A stretch of DNA of 12,793 nt from an uncultured Bacteroidales bacterium (GCA_947177325.1 CAMWUH010000030.1:1-12793); one strand, 5' to 3'. Shown: positions 1-7,929, numbered from the stretch's first letter. Translations and numbers: made by a program. Notes: generated from the letters alone by a model not told the origin.

Positions 1-1283
1 GTTACATATTGCACAACATTACCGTAGGCAGCATTTCCGGTTGATTCAGTAGAAATTTCAACAGGAGTGATAATAAACGTATAGTCGTCGGGGGTGACAG
101 TAGCCTTGCTTAACATATTCAACAGGTAGGGGCGCATTGAAGTGAACTTATAGTTACCTGTAGATGAGTCGTAGGTGGCATAGAATGAGGTTTCGCTGTC
201 GGGAATTTTTGACTCCTCGAAAAATTCTTTCTTTTTGCTCTTAAGAACCAACAAGAGGTCAGTTGGCGGCACAATATCGTAAGAGTTTTGAATCGGGCGC
301 CCGACAACAGTGAATGTCAAGTCGTTGATAACTGACAGTTTTGACTTATTATTACGATAAGAAGCCATCACATCTTCAATAGGGAATTCAATTTCAACCT
401 CTTGACCGGCGGGAGCAATAATGAGATTTTCACCATTGGCTATGCGCGATTTCAGAGAAGGTGCCATCTCATAACGAATGCTGTTGTTAGTGATGATTTC
501 GGGGCTTATGGAATAGAAGGTGCCTACGTGGTTGATAGTGGTGTCACGACCGGCAGCGTTAACAGTATCCCGGTGATACAAAATCTGCATAGCGGTGGCT
601 CCGATTTTAGCTACTCGCCCTGAACCGAATGAGTTTCTAACATACAGACCTTTGAAAAGGTCGTTGAAAAGGTATGGGTCGTTGTAGGCGGCCGGATTTG
701 ATTTGTAAATTTCAAATAGTTCCTTGCCAAGTTCAACGGGGAGATCGACGAAAATTTCGCGATAATTGAGTTTCGCGAGCGAATCGGAGAGTTCGGAATT
801 GGAAGATGTGTAAACCTGTCCGCCGATAGGCTGATTTTGGTCGAAATAACCGGTTGGATCAAGATTACTGAAAATCGGAGCTTCAAGTGATTTGGTCAAA
901 CGATAGACCTCGACACCCATAGGCACTACCGAGTCGCCCACTAAAGCGCCGGGCTTGTGCATGAGCAGCAGACGGAAGCCGTCAATCTGCTCGGAGCTCG
1001 AAAGCGAGGGGTCGATTTCAGCGACGGGCATAAATTGAGTAAGGAAATCAGCAGAAAGTTTGCCATAACCTTCGGCCTCAATTTCGCCTACGAGTTGCAT
1101 GATAGTGCGGGATTGGACGCCATCAATAGCTACGGATTTGCCGGTAACTTGAAAGTTATCATCAACAGTAATAGATGCATCAATGTCGATAAGAGAGCTA
1201 CCGATGTTGTTATCATCGTCGCAGCTGCAAATGACGGCTGAGGAAGCTATAAATAAGCCTGACAGTAACAGGTTAATTTTCAT
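1..1283 (-). CDS. DUF4270-type lipoprotein (3' end off the window)
   Basis: An open frame of 427 codons runs on the minus strand from an ATG at 1283 to the left edge without a stop. The N-terminus is a lipoprotein signal: MK, a hydrophobic stretch, then AVICSC with the probable lipidated Cys at residue 21, followed by DDD as in the Bacteroidota surface-export signal. The rest is a beta-rich, Ser/Thr-rich polypeptide resembling DUF4270 proteins, which are Bacteroidota lipoproteins of unknown function usually somewhat longer than 427 residues; this family call is from memory of its general pattern, not a search. The start overlaps the stop of the upstream GT5-like gene by four bases (ATGA, 1280-1283), so the two are very likely co-transcribed and translationally coupled. 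Predicted location is the outer membrane, possibly the cell surface. Coding and lipoprotein calls are firm; the family name is moderately firm. Confidence 0.82.
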   Translation of the reverse strand, partial: MKINLLLSGLFIASSAVICSCDDDNNIGSSLIDIDASITVDDNFQVTGKSVAIDGVQSRTIMQLVGEIEAEGYGKLSADFLTQFMPVAEIDPSLSSSEQIDGFRLLLMHKPGALVGDSVVPMGVEVYRLTKSLEAPIFSNLDPTGYFDQNQPIGGQVYTSSNSELSDSLAKLNYREIFVDLPVELGKELFEIYKSNPAAYNDPYLFNDLFKGLYVRNSFGSGRVAKIGATAMQILYHRDTVNAAGRDTTINHVGTFYSISPEIITNNSIRYEMAPSLKSRIANGENLIIAPAGQEVEIEFPIEDVMASYRNNKSKLSVINDLTFTVVGRPIQNSYDIVPPTDLLLVLKSKKKEFFEESKIPDSETSFYATYDSSTGNYKFTSMRPYLLNMLSKATVTPDDYTFIITPVEISTESTGNAAYGNVVQYV

Positions 1284-2086
1284 AATGCATTATAAAAATC
1301 AATGTAAGCTTTGGCCATGTCGGCTTCGGCATCATAAGCGAGGAATGGTTTACCGATTTGACGAGCATAATCGGCAAGTCGGTCGTCGATAACGGGGGTA
1401 GTTTGAATCACACCGTCGCTATGGCGAATTGCGAGTTTTTTTAGTTCGAAGCAATCAACCGGAGTGTTGACGTCGAGTTGCAACTGCTCATCTGTAAAAC
1501 CGTCGAATTTGAGTTTTTCAACAAAACGGGGGTCGAGAGTACCCTCAAAGGCATCGTCAATAAGCGAAAAAATCACTTTAGATGAGCAGAAAGAGGGATC
1601 TTCGGCATAATAGTTTTTGAGATAGAGCGGTACCAATGATGCAATCCAGCCGAGGCTATGGACTACGGCGGGCTCCCAGCGGAGCTTTTTAACCGTTTCT
1701 ATAACCCCGCGCACAAAAAACATTATGCGCTCGTCGTTGTCTTCAGGATTAGAGCGGATTTCAAGCTCTTTCGCACCTGATTTCATGAAGTAATCTTCAG
1801 TGTCGATAAAATAAATCTGCATTCTCGAAGGCTGAAGAGTAGCCACCTTAATAATCAAAGGATGATCATTGTCATCAATGACAATATTAAGTCCTGACAG
1901 ACGGATAACTTCGTGGAGCTGGTTACGGCGCTCGTTAATCATGCCGTATTTAGGCATAAAAGTTCTTACCTCATATCCATTTTCCTGAATAGCTTGCGGC
2001 ACTTGTCGACCAATGATTGACAAGGGGTTTTCAGGAAGATAGGGGTTGATTTCTTGCGCTATAAAGAGCACTTTGTTATTCTCCAT
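1280..2086 (-). CDS. Glycogen-synthase-like protein, GT5 N-terminal domain only, probably non-catalytic
   Basis: The 268-residue protein resembles the N-terminal Rossmann half of GT5 glycogen/starch synthases: a first strand VLFIAQEINPY (6-16), then GRQVPQAIQENGYEVRTFMPKYG (about 26-48), the VVHSLGWIA segment (141-149) where GlgA has its HxHDW region, and LAIRHSDGVIQTTP (218-231) where GlgA has the ADxVTTVSP region. Two things expected of a working enzyme are missing: the Lys-x-Gly-Gly-Leu nucleotide-sugar motif near the N-terminus (here LPENPLS), and the whole C-terminal GT-B half, the protein being about 200 residues shorter than GlgA. No signal peptide is seen, so it should be cytoplasmic. 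It is the first gene of a unit with the DUF4270 lipoprotein (ATGA overlap). Annotation pipelines may call it glycogen synthase; I infer a non-catalytic or regulatory role. An ATG at 2086 preceded by an AT-rich leader fits Bacteroidota translation starts. Confidence 0.82.
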   Translation of the reverse strand: MENNKVLFIAQEINPYLPENPLSIIGRQVPQAIQENGYEVRTFMPKYGMINERRNQLHEVIRLSGLNIVIDDNDHPLIIKVATLQPSRMQIYFIDTEDYFMKSGAKELEIRSNPEDNDERIMFFVRGVIETVKKLRWEPAVVHSLGWIASLVPLYLKNYYAEDPSFCSSKVIFSLIDDAFEGTLDPRFVEKLKFDGFTDEQLQLDVNTPVDCFELKKLAIRHSDGVIQTTPVIDDRLADYARQIGKPFLAYDAEADMAKAYIDFYNAL

Positions 2087-2135
2087 ATATTTTCGGTGGC
2101 AGTTACAGATTTAACAGGTGATGAACGAAAGGAAT

Positions 2136-2158
2136 GAAAAACGGGAAAAAGATTCCCG
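2136..2158 (-). terminator. Terminator-like hairpin in the leader of the GT5-like gene
   Basis: On the minus strand CGGGAA (2158-2153) pairs with TTCCCG (2147-2142) across a 5-base loop and is followed by TTTTT (2141-2137). The stem is only 6 bp, so it is a weak intrinsic terminator or attenuator. It lies about 50 bases before the ATG at 2086. Confidence 0.35.
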
Positions 2159-2242
2159 ACATGTATCAAGTTTCATGAATATCGCAAAAACCCACAAAAA
2201 GGAAAATGGAACTGCGACATTTTTAATATTGATACAACAACT
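2137..2242 (-). ncRNA. Candidate structured leader or small RNA upstream of the GT5-like gene
   Basis: Between the minus-strand -7 box and the gene lie nested inverted repeats: an outer perfect 8-bp pair TGTATCAA (2162-2169) and TTGATACA (2229-2236), enclosing a 5-bp pair TCGCA (2182-2186) and TGCGA (2213-2217). Read on the minus strand, these are followed at once by a terminator-like hairpin and a short U run. The result would be an RNA of about 105 nt, either a transcript on its own or a leader that attenuates the downstream genes. I do not recognise a known riboswitch class. The outer pair sits almost at the predicted transcript start, as a closing P1 helix would. This is inference from pairing alone. 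Confidence 0.3.
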
Positions 2243-2246
2243 TTTG

Positions 2247-2254
2247 CAAAGGTA
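2247..2254 (-). promoter_or_regulatory. Candidate -7 box for the GT5-like/DUF4270 unit
   Basis: On the minus strand this reads TACCTTTG, an exact match to the Bacteroidota -7 consensus TAnnTTTG and identical to the other two promoters in the window. No TTTG -33 element is found at the usual distance (about 2275 on the plus strand), so it is weaker evidence than the other two. Transcription would start near 2241, giving a leader of about 155 bases. Confidence 0.5.
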
Positions 2255-2346
2255 AGAATTTTTTACCGGTTTTCTTTCATGTTTAACTTATTTTTTCATT
2301 TCAATCTCTGCAAAATGGGAAAAAGAAGGGGCGGTGGCATGCATGA

Positions 2347-2378
2347 TTTGCCAAATCCTGAAAAATTTGTTACCTTTG
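2347..2378 (+). promoter_or_regulatory. Bacteroidota housekeeping promoter for the dsbD operon
   Basis: TTTG at 2347-2350 (-33 element) and TACCTTTG at 2371-2378 (-7 element, TAnnTTTG) are separated by 20 bases, the same architecture as the tRNA-Cys promoter in this window. Transcription should begin near 2385, leaving a leader of about 90 bases before the ATG at 2477. No equally good promoter was seen in the short gaps further down the operon. Confidence 0.75.
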
Positions 2379-2476
2379 TTGGAATTATGGGCTGAAATAA
2401 CTGCCCGATATATGAAAGGACCTTATTATAAACCACATCTTTAAGATTATCAACCATTTTTTTAAAGAACACACTG

Positions 2477-2941
2477 ATGAAACTGATAACATTATTTTTA
2501 ACTGCAATATTAGCATTTCTTAATGCTTCAGCTCAGCCTCCGAAAGCTGCCGAAGCGAATATTTCACTGAAAAATATTGACTCATCGACAGTGGAGCTGG
2601 TTATCAATCTGACTCCCGCCGACGGTTTTCACATTTATTCTTTCATACCCACCGCCGAGAAAGGAGGCCCCCGGCCTTTTGAAATTAATATCACCGAGAC
2701 TCCGGGCGCTCAACCTGTTGGCAAGCCCGCTTCTTCGATTGCTCCCACTTCGGAGGTTGACCCTTCATTTGGCATGAAGGTGAATTTCTGGGATAAGTCG
2801 GTTGTAATCAAGCAACGCTTCAAATTGACCGACTCAAATGCCACTTCTTTAAAAGGTTACATACGTTTTCAAGGCTGCAACGGCGACATTTGCACTCCAC
2901 CTCGTAAACAAGCCTTTAATTTGACCATACCGGCAAAGTGA
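2477..2941 (+). CDS. Standalone periplasmic DsbD-alpha-like thiol protein
   Basis: The 154-residue protein starts with a cleavable signal peptide (hydrophobic core about 3-16, ending NASAQ, likely cut after residue 20). The mature part matches the N-terminal alpha domain of DsbD: a strand-rich immunoglobulin-like fold with DGFHIYSF (49-56) and, near the end, QGCNGDICTPP (132-142). The Cys pair C134/C139 corresponds to the redox pair in E. coli DsbD-alpha (C103/C109 from memory), with four rather than five residues between. It has no membrane channel and no thioredoxin domain. It is first in the operon and lies 49 bases before full-length DsbD, which carries its own alpha domain; this looks like an intact duplicate module rather than a broken gene. 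I infer that it accepts electrons from DsbD and passes them to a periplasmic partner. Confidence 0.85.
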   Translation: MKLITLFLTAILAFLNASAQPPKAAEANISLKNIDSSTVELVINLTPADGFHIYSFIPTAEKGGPRPFEINITETPGAQPVGKPASSIAPTSEVDPSFGMKVNFWDKSVVIKQRFKLTDSNATSLKGYIRFQGCNGDICTPPRKQAFNLTIPAK

Positions 2942-2990
2942 TCGCCCATTTAACCTCAGAACTTCTTCCAAACATAAAGAAACTCCAAAT

Positions 2991-4949
2991 ATGAATCGTC
3001 TGCTATTCGTAATCCTCACAATATTTACTACGCTATCAGCCAAATCACAAATTGACTGGAGCGCAGAAGTAATAACCGATTCCCCTACATCGGGCCACAT
3101 CGTTTTGAAAGTGGATGTTGAAAATGGCTATCATTTTTACGCCTTTCCACCGGAGGGGGGTATAAACTCACTTGAAATTGTAGCATCGGCAAGCAACGGC
3201 GTCGAGTTGTTCAATCCCGAAGCGTCGGTTGAACCTGTAACCGAATACAGTGCGCCAATGCAGCAAACACTTGCGTCGTGGCACGACGATGTAGAGTTTT
3301 CTATTCCTTTTACACTCAGCGAGGTAGCAGGTGCTAATTTCAGTGTTTATGTAAGATATCAATTTTGCAACGATACTCAATGTTTTACGCCGCAGAAAAA
3401 GCAATTTGACCTGCACTTTGGCGCAGATACTGATGCGGAAGCAAATGCCGTATCGATTTCAACAACGACAGAAGCGAATGACACCGATGGCAGCGACAAG
3501 GGTGTCGCTTCAACCGGCCCCGTGGCGTCGTCAGCACAAATCAGCCAATGGTGGGAACCTGTAGAGACATCTTCGCCGGCAAGCGACAAATCGCCTTGGG
3601 CCATTTTGATTATCGGCTTTTTGGGTGGCTTGGCGGCTTTACTCACCCCTTGTGTGTGGCCAATGATTCCAATGACACTCAGTTTTTTCCTGAAAAAAGG
3701 GAAAGCAACCAACAAGTCGAAACGCGATGCGCTGACATACGGCATATCAATTATCCTTATTTACTTGATTTTAGGCCTTGCAATAACACTGATATTTGGT
3801 GCGAGCAAGCTCAATGCGCTCTCAACATCTGCCCTGTTCAATATCATATTCTTCGTGTTGCTGGTGGTATTTGCCGTGTCGTTTTTTGGAGCGTTTGACA
3901 TAAAACTACCCTCGAAATGGTCAAATGCGATAGACGCGAAAGCTGAGAACACAACCGGTGTATTGAGCATTTTCTTCATGGCATTTACTTTGGCGCTGGT
4001 GTCGTTTAGCTGCACCGGGCCAATTATCGGCACACTTTTGGTAGAAGCAGCTTCACGCGGCAGCCTGCTCGGCCCGGCACTTGGAATGGGTGGCTTCGCT
4101 TTAGGCTTGGCTCTCCCCTTCTCGATTTTCGCGTTGTTCCCTTCAATGCTCAAAGAGATGCCCAAGAGCGGCGGTTGGTTGAATACCGTTAAAGTTGTGC
4201 TCGGCTTTATCGAATTGATTCTCTCACTGAAATTCTTATCGGTAGCCGATATGGCCTACGGCTGGGGATTGCTTAACCGCGATGTGTTCATCACACTTTG
4301 GATTGTTCTCTTCGCCTTATTAGGGCTATATTTGTTAGGCAAAATCAGATTTGCTCATGATGATAAGGTTGAGAAGCTTTCGGTTGGTAGATTCTTCCTT
4401 GCGTTAGTGTCGCTTTCAATAGCTTTGTATATGCTTCCCGGGCTTTGGGGAGCGCCATTGAAAGCGTTCAGCGCATTCGTGCCTCCGATCGAGACTCAGG
4501 CCTTCAATCTGCATAATCACACCACTGACTATATTGAATTTGACGACTATGATGCAGCAATGCAGTATGGAATTGAAAACAATAAACCCGTCCTGGTAGA
4601 CTTTTCAGGATGGGGCTGCGTAAACTGCCGCAAAATGGAAGCTGAAGTGTTTGACACTGAATCAGTAAGGAAAGTTCTTGCTGAAGATTTCGTAGTAGTT
4701 AAGCTTATGGTTGATGAAAAAGCAGCTCTATCCGAGCCATTTGTAGTTACCGAAGGTGACCAAACACTGACATTAACAACCGTCGGTGAAAAATGGAGCT
4801 ATCTGCAAAGCCACAAGTTCGGCGCCAACTCCCAACCATACTATATAGTGCTCAATGGCAAAGGGGAAGCGCTTAGCGAGCCGGTTTACTACGATAGCAA
4901 TGTTGACAGCTTTATAACATGGCTCGAAGTAGCTGCCGCAAAATATTGA
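2991..4949 (+). CDS. dsbD: DsbD, thiol:disulfide interchange protein (cytochrome c biogenesis transmembrane type)
   Basis: The 652-residue inner-membrane protein moves reducing equivalents from cytoplasmic thioredoxin to periplasmic thiol proteins. All three DsbD modules are visible in order: a signal peptide (1-20); an alpha domain ending in QFCNDTQCFTP with C126/C131; a Ser/Thr-rich linker (about 145-200); a membrane domain of about eight helices (203-490) with the paired conserved cysteines in LTPCVWPMIP (C221) and SFSCTGPIIG (C341); and a C-terminal thioredoxin-like gamma domain (about 515-652) with GWGCVNCRK (C543/C546). Length and all six redox cysteines are as expected of a functional protein. 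It follows the standalone alpha-like gene by 49 bases and precedes mazG by 49 bases. Likely partners are periplasmic disulfide isomerases or cytochrome c/TlpA-type thioredoxins, none of which lie in the window. Confidence 0.95.
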   Translation: MNRLLFVILTIFTTLSAKSQIDWSAEVITDSPTSGHIVLKVDVENGYHFYAFPPEGGINSLEIVASASNGVELFNPEASVEPVTEYSAPMQQTLASWHDDVEFSIPFTLSEVAGANFSVYVRYQFCNDTQCFTPQKKQFDLHFGADTDAEANAVSISTTTEANDTDGSDKGVASTGPVASSAQISQWWEPVETSSPASDKSPWAILIIGFLGGLAALLTPCVWPMIPMTLSFFLKKGKATNKSKRDALTYGISIILIYLILGLAITLIFGASKLNALSTSALFNIIFFVLLVVFAVSFFGAFDIKLPSKWSNAIDAKAENTTGVLSIFFMAFTLALVSFSCTGPIIGTLLVEAASRGSLLGPALGMGGFALGLALPFSIFALFPSMLKEMPKSGGWLNTVKVVLGFIELILSLKFLSVADMAYGWGLLNRDVFITLWIVLFALLGLYLLGKIRFAHDDKVEKLSVGRFFLALVSLSIALYMLPGLWGAPLKAFSAFVPPIETQAFNLHNHTTDYIEFDDYDAAMQYGIENNKPVLVDFSGWGCVNCRKMEAEVFDTESVRKVLAEDFVVVKLMVDEKAALSEPFVVTEGDQTLTLTTVGEKWSYLQSHKFGANSQPYYIVLNGKGEALSEPVYYDSNVDSFITWLEVAAAKY

Positions 4950-4998
4950 TAACAGATATATCTGACTTTTCATACATCTCAATAAGAAACAATAGTAT

Positions 4999-5781
4999 AT
5001 GTCACATACACGCCAAGAAAAGATTGAAGCCCTCGGCCGCGTTATCGACGTGCTTGAAGAATTGCGTCAAAAGTGTCCTTGGGATAAGGTCCAAACAAAT
5101 CAGTCGCTGAGAGCCAACACAATAGAGGAAGTATATGAGTTGGCCGACGCATTGCTCGTTGAAGACAATGCCAACATCAAAAAGGAGCTTGGCGACGTGT
5201 TGCTTCACGTTTTATTCTACTCGAAGATTGGCGAAGAAAAAGAAGCTTTTGATATTGTCGACGTGGCCGATGCGCTGAACGCAAAATTAATATATCGGCA
5301 TCCCCACGTTTTCGGCGAAATCAAAGCTGACACTCCTCACCAGGTAGAGCTGAACTGGGAGCAAATCAAACTTAAAGAAAAGGATGGCAATAAAACGGTG
5401 TTGTCAGGCGTTCCCGCCTCTCTCCCACCGCTTATAAAGGCTTACCGCATACAGGAGAAAGCCGCTAACGTAGGGTTTGACTGGGATAAACCTGAGGAAG
5501 TGTGGGGCAAAGTGAAAGAAGAGATTGCCGAATTTGAAAAAGAATTGGAAAGCGGCTCTGAAGCTGATCGCCAAGCTGAATTCGGCGACCTGCTTTTCTC
5601 TCTTGTAAATGCGGCACGTAAATATGGCATTCACCCCGACTCAGCGCTTGAACTGACTAATAAAAAGTTTATATCGCGATTTAACTACATCGAAGCGAAA
5701 GCTAAAGAGCAGGGCCGACGTCTTGCCGACCTTTCGCTCGAAGAAATGGAAGCTCTCTGGCAAGAAGCCAAAAACCTCTGA
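4999..5781 (+). CDS. mazG: MazG, nucleoside triphosphate pyrophosphohydrolase
   Basis: The 260-residue protein has the usual MazG length (E. coli about 263) and two tandem MazG domains. The N-terminal one has CPWD (26-29), the metal-binding helix TIEEVYELADAL (41-52) and KKELGDVLLHVLF (61-73), then YRHPHVFG (99-106). The C-terminal one has KVKEEIAEFEKEL (171-183) and EFGDLLFSLVNAAR (194-207), so the acidic EExxE and ExxD ligands are present in both halves. The family hydrolyses NTPs to NMP plus pyrophosphate in the cytoplasm, cleaning the nucleotide pool and, in E. coli, affecting the starvation response. No mazEF toxin-antitoxin genes are nearby. It sits between dsbD and topB, with 34 bases to topB. 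Confidence 0.95.
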   Translation: MSHTRQEKIEALGRVIDVLEELRQKCPWDKVQTNQSLRANTIEEVYELADALLVEDNANIKKELGDVLLHVLFYSKIGEEKEAFDIVDVADALNAKLIYRHPHVFGEIKADTPHQVELNWEQIKLKEKDGNKTVLSGVPASLPPLIKAYRIQEKAANVGFDWDKPEEVWGKVKEEIAEFEKELESGSEADRQAEFGDLLFSLVNAARKYGIHPDSALELTNKKFISRFNYIEAKAKEQGRRLADLSLEEMEALWQEAKNL

Positions 5782-5782
5782 T

Positions 5783-5799
5783 AACCTCTACGGGAGGTT
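5783..5799 (+). other. Small hairpin between mazG and topB
   Basis: AACCTC (5783-5788) and GAGGTT (5794-5799) form a 6-bp stem with a 5-base loop two bases after the mazG stop. There is no following U run, so it is not a convincing terminator. It may be an mRNA-stability or chance structure. Confidence 0.25.
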
Positions 5800-5815
5800 G
5801 TAATAACTGAAGCTA

Positions 5816-7921
5816 ATGATTGTCTGCATCACCGAGAAACCGAGCGTGGCCCGCGATATAGCGCGACTATTAGGAGCCAACGACCGACATGACGGTTACT
5901 TCCAAGGTGGGAACTACCAAATAACCTGGACGTATGGCCATCTCTGCACGCTTAAAGAGCCGGCTGACTATACCCCTCAATGGAAACGCTGGTCGCTCGG
6001 ACAATTGCCGATGATTCCGCCACGATTCGGCATAAAGGTTATACCCGACGGCTATATCGAGAAACAATTTCGCGTGATAGAATCGCTGGTTAAAACGGCC
6101 GAAGAGGTGATTAATTGCGGTGATGCCGGTCAAGAAGGTGAACTGATTCAGCGTTGGGTAATGCAAAAAGCCGGAGTTAAATGTCCGGTTAAGCGCTTGT
6201 GGATTTCATCGCTGACCGATGAGTCGATTCGCGAAGGATTCGCATCGTTGAAGCCCGAGGCTGATTTTAACTCACTTTACTATGCCGGATTGTCGCGAGC
6301 GATTGGCGATTGGGTGCTTGGCATGAACGCCACACGCCTTTATTCCTTGAAATATTCATCGGCCGGAAATGTGCTGTCGGTAGGCAGGGTGCAAACCCCT
6401 ACCCTCGCTTTGATAGTTAACCGACACCGTGAAATCGAAAATTTCGTTCCGGAAGATTTTTGGGAAATAAAAACAATATATCGCGGAGCAACATTCAATT
6501 CCACTCGCGGCCGGTTCAGTAATCAAGACGAGGCAAAAACAATTGTCGAGTCAATCAAGTCAGAACCGCTAACCATCACCGACCTCACAAAGAAGCAAGG
6601 TAAGGAGACTCCCCCGCGATTGTTTGACCTGACCTCGCTTCAGGTAGAGTGTAATAAGAAATGGGGATGGACGGCCGACCAAACTCTTAAGCTCATTCAG
6701 TCGCTTTATGAGAAAAAGGTAACGACATATCCTCGCGTCGACACCACGTATCTTTCAACCGACATTTATCCCAAAATTTCCGAAACGCTTCGGAAAATGG
6801 CCCCTTACGCACCCCTGACGGCGTCGCTGCTCGATAAACCGATTATTAAGCCGAAGCGAATTTTCGATAACGCTAAGGTTACCGACCACCATGCCATTAT
6901 TCCTACCGGCGTTGCGCCAAACTCTCTCGTAGGCGATGAACGCAAGCTATATCATCTGATAGCGCTGCGGTTTATTGCCGCGTTTTATCCCGATTGTGTG
7001 TTTTTGCAAACCACCGTCAATGCAAAGGTTGCCAATGTTGACTTCAAAGCATCCGGCAAGGTAATCATAGAGCAAGGCTGGCGCTCAGTTTATCAATCTC
7101 AAACAGATAAAGCTGATGCTGATAAAAACAGTGAGACCGGTGAGAGTGACGCAGAGGAGACTGAAAATATTCTTCCTGATTTCTCTATAGGAGAAAGCGG
7201 CCCTCACAAGCCATCGATCGTTAAGAAGACCACTCAACCACCAAAACTTTACACCGAAGGCACACTGCTTAGAGCAATGGAGAGTGCCGGCAAAACGGTT
7301 GAGGACGAAACATTGCGTGAAGCACTTAAGGAAAACGGCATCGGACGCCCGTCAACTCGCTCTGCCATTATCGAAACGCTATTCAAACGCCGATATATCA
7401 AACGCCAGCGTAAGTCAATCGACTGCACCGAAGCCGGAATGCAACTGATTGACACCATCAACCAGGAAATACTTAAAAGCGCATCGTTAACCGGAATATG
7501 GGAAAACCGACTGCGACTGATAGAACGCGGGCAATACACAGCCGAGGAGTTTATCGGTCAGCTGAAACTGATGATTTCCGAAATTGTCAAGGATGTGTTG
7601 GCCGATAACTCCCAACGTCAAATCATTGTTGACCAACAAAAACAATCAAGTGACAAGAAATCACGCACAAATTCGGCGAAAGATACCAAGAAAGCGTCAA
7701 CAAAAGCTGACGGAGAAAAAAAGCGTAAGGCACCTGCGGTAAAATCATTGGAGGCAATAGTGTGTCCGGCTTGCGGCCAAGGCCATATTGTCAAGGGACG
7801 CACTGCATACGGTTGTTCACGATACAACGATGGATGCAAGATGCTTTTGCCATTTGACAAATACGCAGCTGACCTTACACCGGCTCAACTTAACCGCAAA
7901 ATATCAAAACTTAAACAGTAA
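5816..7921 (+). CDS. topB: DNA topoisomerase III (type IA)
   Basis: The 701-residue protein relaxes and decatenates DNA by passing strands through a single-strand break. The TOPRIM domain opens with IVCITEKPSVARDIA (2-16; K8 conserved) and carries the metal site in NCGDAGQEGELIQRW (100-114; D103, E107, E109). The catalytic Tyr is Y305 in TTYPRVDTTYLS (303-314), and TDHHAIIPT (356-364) and NGIGRPSTRSAIIETL (507-522) are further type IA signatures. A Lys/Ser-rich linker (about 601-645) leads to a single four-Cys zinc ribbon, C650, C653, C667, C674, near the C-terminus. An acidic insert (about 428-452) interrupts the body. The second TOPRIM acid is Gly (DAG rather than DxD), common in TopB as I remember it. 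No conjugation or plasmid genes flank it, so this is probably the chromosomal housekeeping copy. Confidence 0.95.
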   Translation: MIVCITEKPSVARDIARLLGANDRHDGYFQGGNYQITWTYGHLCTLKEPADYTPQWKRWSLGQLPMIPPRFGIKVIPDGYIEKQFRVIESLVKTAEEVINCGDAGQEGELIQRWVMQKAGVKCPVKRLWISSLTDESIREGFASLKPEADFNSLYYAGLSRAIGDWVLGMNATRLYSLKYSSAGNVLSVGRVQTPTLALIVNRHREIENFVPEDFWEIKTIYRGATFNSTRGRFSNQDEAKTIVESIKSEPLTITDLTKKQGKETPPRLFDLTSLQVECNKKWGWTADQTLKLIQSLYEKKVTTYPRVDTTYLSTDIYPKISETLRKMAPYAPLTASLLDKPIIKPKRIFDNAKVTDHHAIIPTGVAPNSLVGDERKLYHLIALRFIAAFYPDCVFLQTTVNAKVANVDFKASGKVIIEQGWRSVYQSQTDKADADKNSETGESDAEETENILPDFSIGESGPHKPSIVKKTTQPPKLYTEGTLLRAMESAGKTVEDETLREALKENGIGRPSTRSAIIETLFKRRYIKRQRKSIDCTEAGMQLIDTINQEILKSASLTGIWENRLRLIERGQYTAEEFIGQLKLMISEIVKDVLADNSQRQIIVDQQKQSSDKKSRTNSAKDTKKASTKADGEKKRKAPAVKSLEAIVCPACGQGHIVKGRTAYGCSRYNDGCKMLLPFDKYAADLTPAQLNRKISKLKQ

Positions 7922-7929
7922 ATCAAATC

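Larger units (their letters stand above)
2087..2476. other. Divergent intergenic region, 390 bases
   Basis: This non-coding, A/T-rich stretch separates the minus-strand GT5-like gene from the plus-strand dsbD operon. It holds a good plus-strand promoter (2347-2378), a minus-strand -7 box (2247-2254), a structured minus-strand leader (2137-2242) ending in a terminator-like hairpin, and in the plus-strand leader a 10-codon open frame (2412-2444, ATG to TAA) plus a small GGGC/GCCC hairpin (2389-2406). No longer reading frame or RNA gene of a known family is recognised. Confidence 0.7.

Noticed and set aside
402..1241. Several frames of 73-94 codons opposite or overlapping 1-1283
   Set aside because: They are shadows of the DUF4270 lipoprotein frame, which is open across the whole region and has a lipoprotein signal.
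2477..4949. The two DsbD-type genes as one gene split by a frameshift
   Set aside because: Each has its own signal peptide, its own complete alpha domain and its own start, separated by 49 non-coding bases, so this is duplication rather than breakage.
4953..4964. Perfect 12-base palindrome CAGATATATCTG between dsbD and mazG
   Set aside because: It is a single A/T-rich copy with no promoter nearby and is expected by chance at this length; not enough for an operator.
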